Source: Nephromyces sp. MM_2019
Taxonomy: Eukaryota > Apicomplexa > Aconoidasida > Nephromycida
Reading direction: 5' to 3'
DNA: 64,000 nucleotides
Assembly: GCA_015657535.1 (NCBI GenBank)
Contig: JADHZB010001258.1
Location: 4,126-68,125, forward strand
In this document: positions 13,201 through 25,201 of the stretch, piece after piece
Position numbering within the stretch: the first letter of the stretch is position 1
How the letters are laid out: every line of letters begins with the position of its first letter
Made by a program: the position numbers and the translations under genes
The notes under the pieces: model-generated
The model's input: the letters and a program-made list of their open reading frames with translations, nothing else
Database searches by the model: none
Told to the model about the DNA's origin: nothing

Positions 13201-15906
13201 CACGATCATTAATGCTGTGCACAGCAATTGAACCTCATGTGTTACTTTTAATGGAAGGTTTCATATTCTAGTATCTCAGTGTGCTGTAATGCGTTAAGTA
13301 ACGCGTAAACAACTAGCACCATAACGTGTGCAGTGTTACTACCGGAAAAGTGGCGGAGTGACTTTTGTGGCGAAGACATTGATAAAACAACTGGGCAATG
13401 GAAAAAAAGCGTTGAACACTTTACTATTTACTTCGCACACTGTTGCTTTTCGTGTTTTCGTAGTCTTTAAAGAATGGCGCAAAATAAAAAACATTATGTG
13501 CTCCAATATTACGGCATTTCTCTGTTTTTTCTGCCCACCGGTTACTAATTTGATTACTATCTTCGCCAACCTGTAGGAGATTATGCTGCGATGATGCGAC
13601 TGCTATACCTACATTATAGACAATGACGAGTGCAATTATAAAGTGCTTATGCGCACTGCAGAACTTGTTTGAGTTATACCCTATGAGCCGCTGCCTTCAG
13701 TCGTAGTGGCAGAGGCTTGTAATTTAGTTTAAAAATGCAGCAGGTACTGAAATAATTGTTTGCTTTCTAGCGTCACATGCTATTATTGTTCACTGGCATG
13801 CAAGAGTTAGTACCAAGAATTGATTTAATAACAGCAAAAAACTTTGAAAGTACACGGAAACAGACTTGTATCCAGGATTGAGGCGATTAGCTCATGTATG
13901 TGCGTCAAAGCAAAGCTTTCTGGTAGAATTTCCGTGAGAAAAAGCTGAAATACCACATGGCTTGCTTTGTGCCGACTTCAAACTGTCGTGGTATACTACT
14001 AAACGTTTAATCCTCTCTTTTGTATATAGAGCATGTGCATGTTGCAGTTGGCTACAATATCTGAGGCCCGCGGCACCTAAGGGCGACACCAATAACACAC
14101 CGCACCGTTGTCCGCACATCCATACAGCGGCGTATTAGCTTCGCGTGCACCGAAGCTTGTAGCTGGACCAATTGCGGTATGTGTAGGATCTTGGATGTAG
14201 TTGCTACATAGTCGCCCCCTGCGGAAAAAGCCGACAACCGCTGCATTTTACAAGTTATCCTTCTATAACCTGTTCATTTTTTAAGCCGGTCGAATAGGCG
14301 TAAAGCAGGTTTAAAGCTCCTTATTTGCTCATATCCGACTTCGCAATTAGCTGCATGCTGTGATATAGTTTTAAGTTTTTCTATACTGGTGGTACCCTAA
14401 GCAGCTGCTTTGTACGGTTGCAGTGCACTGTTTCCTCGAGGTGAGTAATGCTTACAGGAGTAAGAATGTACAGTGGCATACAGCGTAGGGACTTAGTGAG
14501 TTGCCTTTTGTTGGTGGCTCCAAGGTGTGCTTTTATCTTGGTTTGAAATCTGTTTCTATTTTTCTGGTAAAGCTTCAGGACACCTTAGTGCTATCTTTTC
14601 GTAAGCCTTTTGCTTGTGGTATTTAAGTTTTGTGTTGGCTGCTTGGATTTTGCATGGAGCTTGGGCAAAAAATTTGCCTTTTTTGAAGGCAATATGTATC
14701 TTTTTTATGATTCTTTTTATGGGAGACTTGAGCCGATGTGATTTAAGCCCAACAAAAGTGGCTTGCTTGGGCTGAGTAGTGGCATTTTCGTGTTGTATGT
14801 GCGGCAACTGCAATGCGGCATTTCTGCAAACCTGATCTTTTGCATTGCTTGTGCATGGTTTGCGCCCTCATTACCTTTCCTTTCTGCAGTTCACGTGAAG
14901 CTTTGATGAAAATTTCAGCTCTGCTTTTCATCCTCTTTTCTTGCTGTGTTTTTTGACCCTTTTTGCATATAATTAACTAGCAAAAATTCAGCTGCTTTTG
15001 ATCAACGTTTTTGGTACCTTCTCCGGAATAGTTTGAGTTTATCCAATTCATGGTGCTGCTTTGCATGTTGCCTAGTTAACGTTGAGCATGTATTGTATCA
15101 CTGGGAATAACTGGCGGAAAGATGTTCTGCATGTATGTGTCATACCTTTCTGATTTCTTGGAAAAGAGGAGCACCGTATTGAATAGGGTCCAAGCTGTTA
15201 TAATGCGGTCATTCATGTTTCGAATGCACTTTACTATTTTTTTTCTTGAGGCTATACTACGGACGAATTTGCGTCATCTTTTTGAAAGTTTTACAATATT
15301 TAGAAGTTTCAAAAATGAAGCTTGTAGAGCAAAAGCTAGAAGCAATTTGGTATTATAGCTGATGAACAGGGCATAATTCTGGCTAGTTTTCCTTCCCCTT
15401 GCCCCTATGTCTACAATTTGCTGAAATATATGATATATCTCACGTTTCAACTTTTTTGTTCTTTATTTTTTACTTTAGAGATTATTTCTTTGGACCAATG
15501 GATTGTTATGCTTTTGTTTATTATGACTTAAAATTGTTGCCCTTGCTCATGAAATTTGGATGAACATGCTTTTAAGATTAGCAATGCGTTGAGATACTGT
15601 AATTTTTGTTAATATATTTCTGGCTTTAAGAGTGTGTTTTCACTGGTTGCGGGTAGCTCTTCGATCAGTGCAACTTGCTTTGATTTATATGATATATTGT
15701 TTGCCATGGACTGGCTCTTCACGATGCTCCGTCTGTTTGCTCATCGATGAAGCGATTTTGATATCAATGTTCGTGAGGTCATTTAGACAATAAAAATTTG
15801 TACTTTTGCTGTACTGCCTCTTATGTTTGGAAAATTATGCTATTCTTTGTGCACTTTTACTTAGGAATTAAAAGTTAATGTGCAGCAGCAAAAAATATTG
15901 GTAAGA
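7293..15906. other. long spacer, no gene established
   Basis: More than 8 kb with no recognisable domain on either strand. Frames above 60 codons (for example 10325-10507, 11291-11545, 13328-13576, 13892-14246, 14556-14931) overlap on both strands and read as chance frames. A possible minus-strand terminal exon (7691-7640) is discussed under findings. There is a C9 run at 8672-8680. From about 14.4 kb the plus strand becomes T-rich, like the introns and leaders of plus-strand genes here, so the leader of the next gene may reach back that far. Confidence 0.4.
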
Positions 15907-17709
15907 ATGGCAACTCGTCAGGCAATGAGTGCTAAAGACTTTGGAGGTCCTCCTTGTGGATCGAAGGGAATTTGTTCCTTTCTTGGTCCTTTTGTGTCAA
16001 GGGAAGAGATGAAGAAACACTCATCGAAAGGGGATGCTTGGGTTTCATTACATCATTACGTTTATGATATAACGTCGTTTATGGGTAATCATCCTGGTGG
16101 TGAGAGTATATTTTTACCCTTACTAGGTGGGGACATCACTGAAGAATATGTGAGGATTATGCATTCTAAAGGGGCCATAAAGTTTCTTCGTGGTTTATGC
16201 GTAGGTGTTTGTTTAGAAGAGAGGGATGAGTTGCTCAATTCTCTGTTAGATAAGTTAGAGCATCACAAGCGTGAGGTTATCCATGGAAGTAAATGTGGCC
16301 AAGCTGAAGTTCTCAAAAATAGAAGTGACGGACGCCTTGATTCTAGCGTTGGCGATGTACTAAAAGGGAAAGCCCTGGAAAAGGATTATTTTGAGATAAC
16401 ACCGTCTTTGCGTCGTGAGATGAGGGACATTTTTGGCAAGGTACAATTAGCAGAAGAGGTTGTGGCTCCTTTAGGATATTTTGGAAAGGTAGCGAAAGGC
16501 ACTTTCGACTTGAAAGATTTGTTGACACGTAGCGACTCTGCTGTTTCCGTTTTGAAGGATATCTGCCTTGATGAAGCCACAAAGTCGTACTGTGAGTTGC
16601 TATCTTCGGTTTCAGCTGCAAATTCTTTTGCTTCCAAGTTGGGTAGAACATCTAATCAATCAGAAGAACTTAAAGGAGCCAGTAATGTGCGTGAGCGTAC
16701 GCCGGACACTGCCTCCTCAGAAATAGCTAGTGCTGATTCCCAGGTTTACAACATTTTCAAGGACGATTTGGAAGCTGCAGAGATGGGATCAACTACCCAG
16801 AGGCTAGAAAGTGGACGTTCTGATGGGGATTTATCAGATGTTTCTTTTGAAACTACTGATAAAGATGCAAGTGTCACAAGCTTTGAAAAAAGTTATTCCA
16901 TGCTGGCCGCTGCTCGTTTATCGGCTAAGAAGGAGGAGTCTCTTTTATCTTCAGCACTATCGGGGGAGCTTGATCTTCATACAGGAGGCAATGCTGTCCC
17001 TTCTGTTTCTCATGACTTAATTGATTTCAAAAAGCCTCTTCTGCCTCAAATTAGCAAGCTAACACGCGACGAGTATATGGTAGTCACCAATGAACCCTAC
17101 TGTACCACGGAAATCATTCCCATATTTCCCAATTTCTTAGAACACTTCACCCTAACTTATTGGTATGTTATACCTTTGGTTTACCTTCCAATAATTTCTT
17201 ACCTTTTATTCGAGGCAACTTATCGGTATTCTATGCAGGTACCAGCTTGCATGTGTTTGTTCATTGCTGGAATATTCGTTTGGACTCTTGCGGAGTATCT
17301 TTTTCACCGGTTTGTGTTCCACTATGCCGAGGAGTGCCTCCCAGATCACTACATCTTTATATCTTTACACTTTTTAATTCATGCGGTGCATCATATGCTA
17401 CCAATGGACCCATTGAGGCTAGTGATGCCTCCGGCTTTATTCCTGATATTGGTGGCTCCTTTCTGGGCACTCACTTCTTCGATATTCCCAATTTCGATTT
17501 GTAGGGCTCTGTGGGCGGGTATAATTTTTGGCTATCTATCATATGATATGATCCATTATGCTTCCCACCATCGTAGTTTTCTACATTTCATGCCGTACGC
17601 TCAAGATATGAAGGTATACCATTTAAAACATCATTATAGGTCTCCACAGAAGGGTTTCGGAGTATCGAATATCTTATGGGATGTTGTTTTCTCTACTTAT
17701 ATTGAGTAG
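15907..17709 (+). CDS. cytochrome b5 / fatty acid 2-hydroxylase (FA2H/Scs7-like), 600 aa
   Basis: Predicted membrane di-iron enzyme of the ER that adds a 2-hydroxyl to the fatty acyl chain of sphingolipids, with electrons delivered through its own cytochrome b5 domain. The b5 domain spans about residues 28-101, with HPGG (62-65) and a second haem-ligand histidine near 86. The C-terminal hydroxylase carries the histidine boxes HRFVFH (467-472), HAVHH (492-496), HYASHH (550-555) and HLKHH (572-576), within hydrophobic membrane segments from about 420. Family members are usually 370-390 aa; the excess here is a Ser/Asp-rich linker of about 300 residues between the domains. The gene has no intron. 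I start at ATG 15907: the frame opens after TAG 15862, an upstream in-frame GTG is not needed, and an ATG at 15878 is out of frame and soon stops. Confidence 0.93.
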   Translation: MATRQAMSAKDFGGPPCGSKGICSFLGPFVSREEMKKHSSKGDAWVSLHHYVYDITSFMGNHPGGESIFLPLLGGDITEEYVRIMHSKGAIKFLRGLCVGVCLEERDELLNSLLDKLEHHKREVIHGSKCGQAEVLKNRSDGRLDSSVGDVLKGKALEKDYFEITPSLRREMRDIFGKVQLAEEVVAPLGYFGKVAKGTFDLKDLLTRSDSAVSVLKDICLDEATKSYCELLSSVSAANSFASKLGRTSNQSEELKGASNVRERTPDTASSEIASADSQVYNIFKDDLEAAEMGSTTQRLESGRSDGDLSDVSFETTDKDASVTSFEKSYSMLAAARLSAKKEESLLSSALSGELDLHTGGNAVPSVSHDLIDFKKPLLPQISKLTRDEYMVVTNEPYCTTEIIPIFPNFLEHFTLTYWYVIPLVYLPIISYLLFEATYRYSMQVPACMCLFIAGIFVWTLAEYLFHRFVFHYAEECLPDHYIFISLHFLIHAVHHMLPMDPLRLVMPPALFLILVAPFWALTSSIFPISICRALWAGIIFGYLSYDMIHYASHHRSFLHFMPYAQDMKVYHLKHHYRSPQKGFGVSNILWDVVFSTYIE

Positions 17710-20700
17710 AGTTGCAGCAATTTGTGCGCGGCTCTTAATAACGCATGAATGTGCTTGTTTGAGCACTCACTTAGCGTTAATGTTTTCTACTTCTTGAAGT
17801 TTTGTTTGTTTTCATTTATGCATGGAATGTTTGCTGTTATTTAGCATTTCAGTCCCTGAATTAAATTTTCGCCGTCTTAACTTATTGCTTGTACGAAGCC
17901 CTTCGATGTTTCATTTTTTTATGTTTGCTTCACAATTTGATAGACTAGAAGCATGTGGGCTTATAAGCGATGCTGTTTTTTTTTGAAAATTGGTTAAAAG
18001 GTCGACTTTCTGCTCATGCGGCCTTGATAGTCTCTTGTATGGTACTATCCGTGTAATTGTTCCTCATAGTTGCTCGCATGATTTTGTAGTGTTACGTGCT
18101 AGCTGCCTTTGACTCTTGGTTACCTGGAATCCCTTTCGCGTTTGCTAGGTGCAAAAATGGTACATCTTGGTATGGGGTGGCTACGAAGGCATTACGTGGT
18201 GGAGTATAATGGAGCTGATAATTGATTTTTTTTTGTTTACGGCGATTGACGTAATTTTGTTTTTCTTTTTATTTGAATAACGCGTACTCTTGCCTCCGGT
18301 TTAGCAGTGCAGTAGCGTGATTGTAGCTTTTGCATCGGTTTTGTGTCAGGCCTATGGTGCATAGTCATAAAAAATTCCCCTCGAAACGTTTAATGCAGTT
18401 GCTAAAATTTTTGTAGCTTCGTTATCTCAATTCATTTCCAGGCATCCATTGCTTGAACATAGGGTTTTCATAGGCAAAATGCCTTTTTTTTGAGTGTCCC
18501 ATGGCTTCAGTCATAGTTTCAAAATTTTCAAAAATTGGTCCTATATTTGGGGTGGTTTTTTCAAGTTTTTGTTTTTCCTGCTTATCGCGGTTTTCTCTGT
18601 AGCTCTGGAAATACTTTTTTAATTGCGTGTTTTTTATTTGAATGTTGATAAAAAATTTGGGTGCACTAGCATTATGTGAACTTGTCTTTCTCTGCCCTAT
18701 AGGTACGTCAGTCTTCCGTCACACTTTACGTGTAGTTGTGTATATTTATCGGCATTCTCTTGGGTTAAACAAATATGTAGTAGCTTCAGGTGATTTGGGG
18801 CGCTAATAATGAACCCGATTACTGAATTGTGCGACCATGCGTGTGTTGTGTGGGTGAGTGCCTCTCTATATGTGCTTCTATATATGTGCTTCTATATATG
18901 TGCTTCTCTATGTATGCTTCTCTATGTATGCTTCTCTATTTGTGCTTCTCTATGTGTGTGTTGTTTATACATCTGCTATGTACGTGGGAGGTATTAAGCT
19001 TAATGCCTGCAATGTAATCGCCTCATTTATTTATCTGCTCTGCTTGTGTGATATGTTTTTGTTTTCTTTTATCCTATTACTATTTGATATCCTTGTGCAT
19101 GCGGTATATTTTTGTGTGCCGCCTTGTGTATGTTTATTTCCGTCTTGTACTATTTTTTGATGCTACCAGGTGAATAATGTATTTTCTGCCGTTCTTTTTC
19201 ATGATAAATTCACCGTTTATCGGCTCTTGTGTGTTTTAAGCTTTGTTTGAGAATGAAGTATGTAATTTTATGGTATTTTCACTCCTTTAAGAGATTATCA
19301 GAATGCCTCTAATATTTCTATATAAGTGTCGCGTTAGTCGCTTAGAATTATGGAGATTTATTAGCATATTTTGATGGGTTTGTTGCTCTCCTGGTTGCAT
19401 AATGAAATATACAACTATCATAATTAGGCGTGAGGTAAAAGTTTTTTAGATTGCTGGCTTGCTCCCCATTTTATCTCTAGATGTAGAAAAAATACCTTGC
19501 GTAATATCCTCTCTTGAGATATGCAATTACGCGACTAGTTTGTGCTAACAAGCTAGAGTGTGTGTTGCTGAGTTCATAAATATGCGATTATGTATTTTCT
19601 ATGAGTTTTAGCGTGAGGCAATCTAATTTTATGCCTTGACTACATGCCAGTCTATAGTTGCTTATGTAAAAGGAGCGATTTGGTAGTCGACGGCAAACTG
19701 GCGTTTTGTTGCATGTAAATATGGGACTTGGAGCATGTCGATAAAAAGCTTAGGTGTTTTATGTTTGTTAACATAAGACTCTTCAATTTGTTTTACACAA
19801 AGTTTACAGGAATGTTTTTTTTCTTAGTGCTAACAATTTTTTTTTTTTTTTAAACTCTTGGAAAGTCGATTATCTCGCTCTAATTCCTTGCGTGTAATGA
19901 GTCTCTACTGCTTACTTGTTCTTAACGCTTCTTTAAATGATAGGTGTATTTGCGAGGTTGATAGTTTTATCAAGGTTATTTATATGTTTTGGAGTAAAAA
20001 AAACAGGCGTGGACGCTGTTATAACAGTCTCGAAGTTCTTATTGCTTTTACAACTGTATGCAACGACTTTATATGCTGGCACTTGTGTGCATGAAATCTG
20101 GAGTTTTTTTTCATATTGCTAGGCTGCCCTTCAAATTGTGGTATCATCTTCGGCATGATAATTCAGAGCTTTTTCTGCGCAGCTGATTCTCATAAATGCG
20201 ATTGCCTCAACACTTTGCAGTTTCTTTTACGGGATGAGTTTAGTTTGAATACATATTACTGTGCTCTTTGAACCCTTAATCAATGTTGCTAGTCCATGCA
20301 TAATTTATCGGACTTTATCGGTCTTTAACATTTTTTGAGCCTTTTTTCCTTGTGAGGTTGAGTATACTTATAACCTGAGGGTGGTATGATACATACATAT
20401 TACCTACTGGAAGTAATCAGGATTTCGAAAGTAGTATAACGCATTACTGATAGCATCACTATGTTTATGACGACACATGTATGTATTATAAAGGCAACTA
20501 AATACACGAGAAACTGTGCAGCATTTCACGCCTGTTCCTAGAGTTACTTTATCAATTAGATAACTTTGTCGTGTTATCTGCGTCACTGCTGGAAATAAAT
20601 ATTTTACTTCTAGAGCATTGCAATGATACTGATGAATTTTTTCCTCACGCCTACTCTTTGTCGATTTCCTGCTTCTCGTGGGTATTATCTCTTGTTTTTC

Positions 20701-23700
20701 TTGGCAGTGAATGTTTATGCGAGAGCTGCTTAGGCGCCCTCCTGGCTCTTTGCTCAGGGGTATTATTTTGATCATTCTTGGGAATAAGGGCGTAGACTAT
20801 TACATGTACTACATGTTGATCTTCCGCTATCATATTTTATAGAAAGCACTTAGGTAAGTTATAGCATTTGCTTAAACGGCTATCTCAATCTGTAGGGGTA
20901 AGGCCAACTGCCAAAAGTATTTCCTAGTCTTCACGCTATTTGCTGGTCTTGAAGAGGTACTGGGAAGGAATTTCGAAGATTTGGAGTAACTCGAATTTTT
21001 TTTTCGCCGTTCTATTTCTAGGTGTTATTTTGTGGCAAAATATGAGGTTAAACTAGTTTAACGCGCTTATTGTAACCAAGATACGCTGCCTACATGATTT
21101 AGGGTATTTACTTGCTAAGGCTACCCGTCCTCTCTGAGCGATTGCGTGTACTTTGTGCCTAGCGGGATATATTAGCTTTATTTAAATATTCCGGACAATT
21201 TTTGTATACATTGTAGTGATTGGGATGCACTGCTGGCACGTTAATGACGCATACATATTCCCCTTGGATCCTTACCAATCGTTTTCTTAAGCTTTCACAC
21301 TCTCGTGCCGCTGTATTTCTTCCCCTAATTTTCCATGTTTATGGACACGAGGCAGTTTGCAGGAGACATTTAGTCTGCTACAAGATTCCCAGGATTTATG
21401 CGAGGCTTGTACAAGACTGTAGGTCACACGCCTGCACTGCATAAAGATGTAGTTGCGTACGTTCCGGAATTGTAGGTGCTGTTGCCTTTCAGGCCCTCTA
21501 GAATGCAAGTTGATCATTCGCGACGCTTGTTGCACCTGGCTTTCCTGTAGCAAAATTATGGACTCTTGGAGCCTTTTTCCCACTTGAATTTTTAAAAGTT
21601 GTACTCGGCGCTCTCTTTTTTCCTCTTCCCCGCAGTTTGTGCCTGAATCGTCGCGCTGTCCTAAGTATGAGCATTGCAGTGCAGCGCTAATTCAGCAAGT
21701 TCTCCGAGGGCCGCCAAATGCAGTTAATAACCTTCGCTACTATAGAAACAGTTATTCAAGATAGTTCTCGGATGCCTCTGCTGTGTGTGAACTACTGGTT
21801 TTGCAACATTTTTTGCAGATTACCCCTCTGGACTAGCATGCTGCCGTATGCTTCTCAGGGGCTTAGGACTTGGGTAGAGCTATACGGAGTCAACACTGAA
21901 AAGTGTAATATGCATGAGTTCGACTTCAGCTCTGATTATGAGGCTTTTAAGCTGTCACGCGGTGGTATCTAGGTGGTCCCGCGGGCTCCCTGGTTAGCAA
22001 TATTCTGGGACTTGCCATAATAGTTTAGTGCGCTTGTAGTGGGACAAATAACAATACATTTTCTAAAAATGTACGTATCTCGTCAAGCTTGTATGCCTTG
22101 TAAGGATGTACGAGAGGGACAAGTTAAAATTAACTATCTGAAAATATGAAGCCGCGGAAATAGCCTCAGAAATTGTTGAGATTGCCTAATGCTTTTCCAC
22201 CCACGGAAGTCTCCGTAAAACTCACAGCGCCGTGTGGTAATTATCGCAGCCTAATTAGTGCAGTCGCAGTTTAGTAGCTCTTTGCAGTCTTTGAATGCAC
22301 GGGAATATTTAACAGTTAAGAGCGTTGAATACTTTTTTTCCCGTGGAAGCATTACGGTTAGTGTTGCTTCACACATACTTGCACTTCCCGGAAATCTTGC
22401 TGTGGGCCGGACGACACCATGGCTGAAATCTGTACCCTTCGAGTCTAATCTGTTCTCAATGCTTATTGAGGTGTGAGCAAAACCTTTTTTATCTAGGATC
22501 ACGCTGCGAGAAGACTTGTCTCGTCGGTGCTGCAGTTAAATCTAGTGCATTTTAGCCTAGTTAACTATTTTAATATTGCACTATTGGTGTGCACAATGGC
22601 CAGCAGCTTTAAACGGCCGCTGAATCCTAGGTTGTTTACTCAAACTACCATTTAGTGATGGTTATTTCCTAAGTTTTGGAGGTACATTAACTCTTTCGCT
22701 GATTCCATTATTCATCTTCGGCTTATAGTCGGGCTCAAGTCACAGCTCTCTTCTTAATCCACCGTTGGACCCCGATGCAAACGAGGCAATTTATACTATT
22801 GACGTATGAGCTAGTTAAATAAAGATTATTCAAGGCTAATCACAACTGTAGAAGTTACGCCATTGAAGTAAGTGCAGCCATGCCCTTACTTCAACCTGGT
22901 AGCCCATGCACAGCACTCTACCGCAAGCAAGTTGGAAATACCAAGAGTCAGCTCGTTGCTTGCCATATCAATTAGAGCATAGATTTTATCAGCTGCATAA
23001 ATTTATGTGTGCTTCAATGTATGCGCTTTGCCAGCCCTGACAAAATGGTGACCTTTCCAAGGCTTGAACTAGAAACTTAAATATTTTGGAGCAAATATTA
23101 AGCCTCCAGGCATCAATCTAGAATCGGTGAAGATAGCTTCGATTACTGAAGAACCTAGGATGCGCTTCGGGCCCAATAGGCGGACAACCTGCCTTAGCTC
23201 AAAGACATACGAGAGCTGGCAATTGCAGCTGCTTATCCAACGACAAAGGAAACACAGTTGCTAGTGTATTACATTCAAACAGCATAACCAGAATTCTTCG
23301 CAACTCCTTTCCGAGGTGGTATCCTAAACAATGGAACTTTCTCCATCAACCTTGCTGCTACTCGGATGCGTGTATAATGTTCAGAGATACAGCGTTATTT
23401 TGCATGCATATGCACGAAGATGATATGGTGGGCTTGAGTTCCATAAGCTTTCATTGGATATGTTATAAAAAGCAAAAGTGCTACCCACAGTAAGGACGGA
23501 GGCAACACCGTCTTAGGGACTTTCGATAGGCCTGGTCGGAACTAGCAACCTGCATAGTTGATATTGAAATGCCTAGTAGATGCATGGCCTTCTATCTATA
23601 GAAAATTTCTTAAAAAAATTACTTAGAATATTGGGGACAGGTCACGCTGAATCAGTCAAAAATAAATAGCCATTCGCCTTTTACCTGGTATGTTACTCGT

Positions 23701-24624
23701 TTCTAGGTTCTAACAACATTGCTTCTATAGATGTTTTTTTGACAGCGATGTTAAGTGTCAGCACCCCAGGTCGCCTATTGTTTAAGCATATGTTTTTAAG
23801 TGAAGAACCTACATTTGTATGTACTCTGCATTCTGTAATACATAGAACCGAATTTCAAGCAAATTGTGCAGTAAAAGTCCGAATTATTCCTATCAAAACA
23901 ATGTTAACTTTTTTCTTATCAAGATGTACCATCATATCAAAGTTAAGGCCAGCATTTATGATAAGTCGGCCTGTAAATATTATTTTAAAAAAAAAGATAC
24001 TGGCAAATTGAATCGATAGCTTTTGATGTTATGTGCTTACAATATGTGAATGTTCAAAATGGGGCGTTAAGGGTTCTACGTTCGATCAAGCACTTACAGG
24101 TGGCGAGAAGTTCAAAAACTTTGACTATCTCAAGTCTTATATTTGATGAAGTAGGCTACCAGGAAGAAGATAACACCTTTAAAAAATCCAATATAAATAT
24201 AATTTCTTGTGCTGCTACACATAAAGCACTTCACAATTTATAAATAAAGTATCAGACAGCATTATGTGCAGAGATCAATTTTTGAATTAGGAAAAAGATG
24301 TCTTATTATTTAGCAAGAACCTATCACAACCCTTGAATAAAAGGAGCGTCAGATTTTATCAAAAAATGGTAAATTTTTCAGGTTGCATTTTACTTAACAC
24401 TATGGGCTCCCGATACCTTTGATGTTTTTTAAACAACTTGCAAAATAGAGCTGAGCTTTTCAAGCTAGGCAATGCATGCTTAGTTTAAAAATCATACTCT
24501 TTGAAGTTTTTAATTCTGAAAGGAATCTCAAAGATAAGAATAGCCCGACTAAATGCAAAAATATTACTATAAAATGCTAGCTACCTTATTGAATGAGCAG
24601 CATAATCAAGAAAAATAACTAATT
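17710..24624. other. spacer; T-rich first part, no gene established
   Basis: The 17.7-20.3 kb part is T-rich on plus and probably includes the hydroxylase trailer. Beyond that, frames up to 123 codons occur on both strands (20404-20775 minus, 21718-21972 plus, 22251-22502 minus and others). They have no recognisable motif and many overlap each other. I cannot exclude genes made of very short exons. Confidence 0.4.
18864..18957. repeat. 15-bp degenerate tandem repeat (TATATATGTGCTTCT-like)
   Basis: About six copies of a unit near TCTATATATGTGCTT, drifting to TCTATGTATGCTTC, stay open in three frames and produce Y/C/L-rich repetitive frames at 18809-19160. These frames are explained by the repeat and are not called as genes. 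Confidence 0.85.
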
Positions 24625-25201
24625 TCAATCTGCTTTAACTAATTTATAGTGGATAAGAGTTGGTATTGATTTCACTTTAACAGCACTCTCATGGCTGATT
24701 GAAACCACTCTACGAATTTCACTCGTGCTAATGTGTGCCAAGAAGTCTCTGTCTATCATTCGTGCGGAGAAATTAGCTAAACTATCAGCGTGGCATGGTC
24801 TATGAAACTCAATTGCGTACCTCATCGCTTGAGACTTAAACCAGAGGCTCAAACCTTTTTGAAGATCGTATGATTTCCCAACTAAAGGATGAGCTGCTTT
24901 CAAAAAACATGAATACTCATAATTTTTGCTATCTTCTATGAGCCTTAGAGGCTGTGTGAAACTATTAAATATCCTGCGTATGAGGCTAGTATAGAGTTTG
25001 CCAAGTTAATTCACTGTACGTGCACCCGCTAGGATAGGACAAGCAGCAAAGGATAAATAAGCTGTATAGAAGCCGGAAGATGTCACAAAATAAGGAATGG
25101 CGTTGAAAATTTCAAAAAAAGCTAATAGGCAACAAGCTTCTGAAAGTGAGGCTAATTCTGCCCCACAAATATACCTCTTCAACGTGTATCATTGCAAGTG
25201 G
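24625..25201 (-). CDS. possible 3' exons of an unidentified minus-strand gene
   Basis: I do not recognise this protein. The last exon, 24951-24625, is preceded by CAG and is exactly 109 codons including the stop. It reads as ordinary coding sequence, for example GLSLWFKSQAMRYAIEFHRP and RMIDRDFLAHISTSEIRRVV, with no low complexity. A 27-nt exon (25201-25175, after TATAG and before GTATAT) joins in phase and contributes an in-frame methionine (PLAMIHVEE). A product starting there would be about 114 residues, mixed helical/basic, with no signal peptide or membrane segment. Minus-strand frames at 25858-26094 and 26482-26784 could be further upstream exons, but I could not link them. Confidence 0.35.

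Noticed and set aside
15880..15906. GTG at 15880 as start of the hydroxylase
   Set aside because: Eukaryotic starts are normally ATG; the first in-frame ATG at 15907 keeps the whole cytochrome b5 domain.
16343..16651. Minus-strand frames of 83-102 codons
   Set aside because: They are antisense shadows of the hydroxylase coding region.
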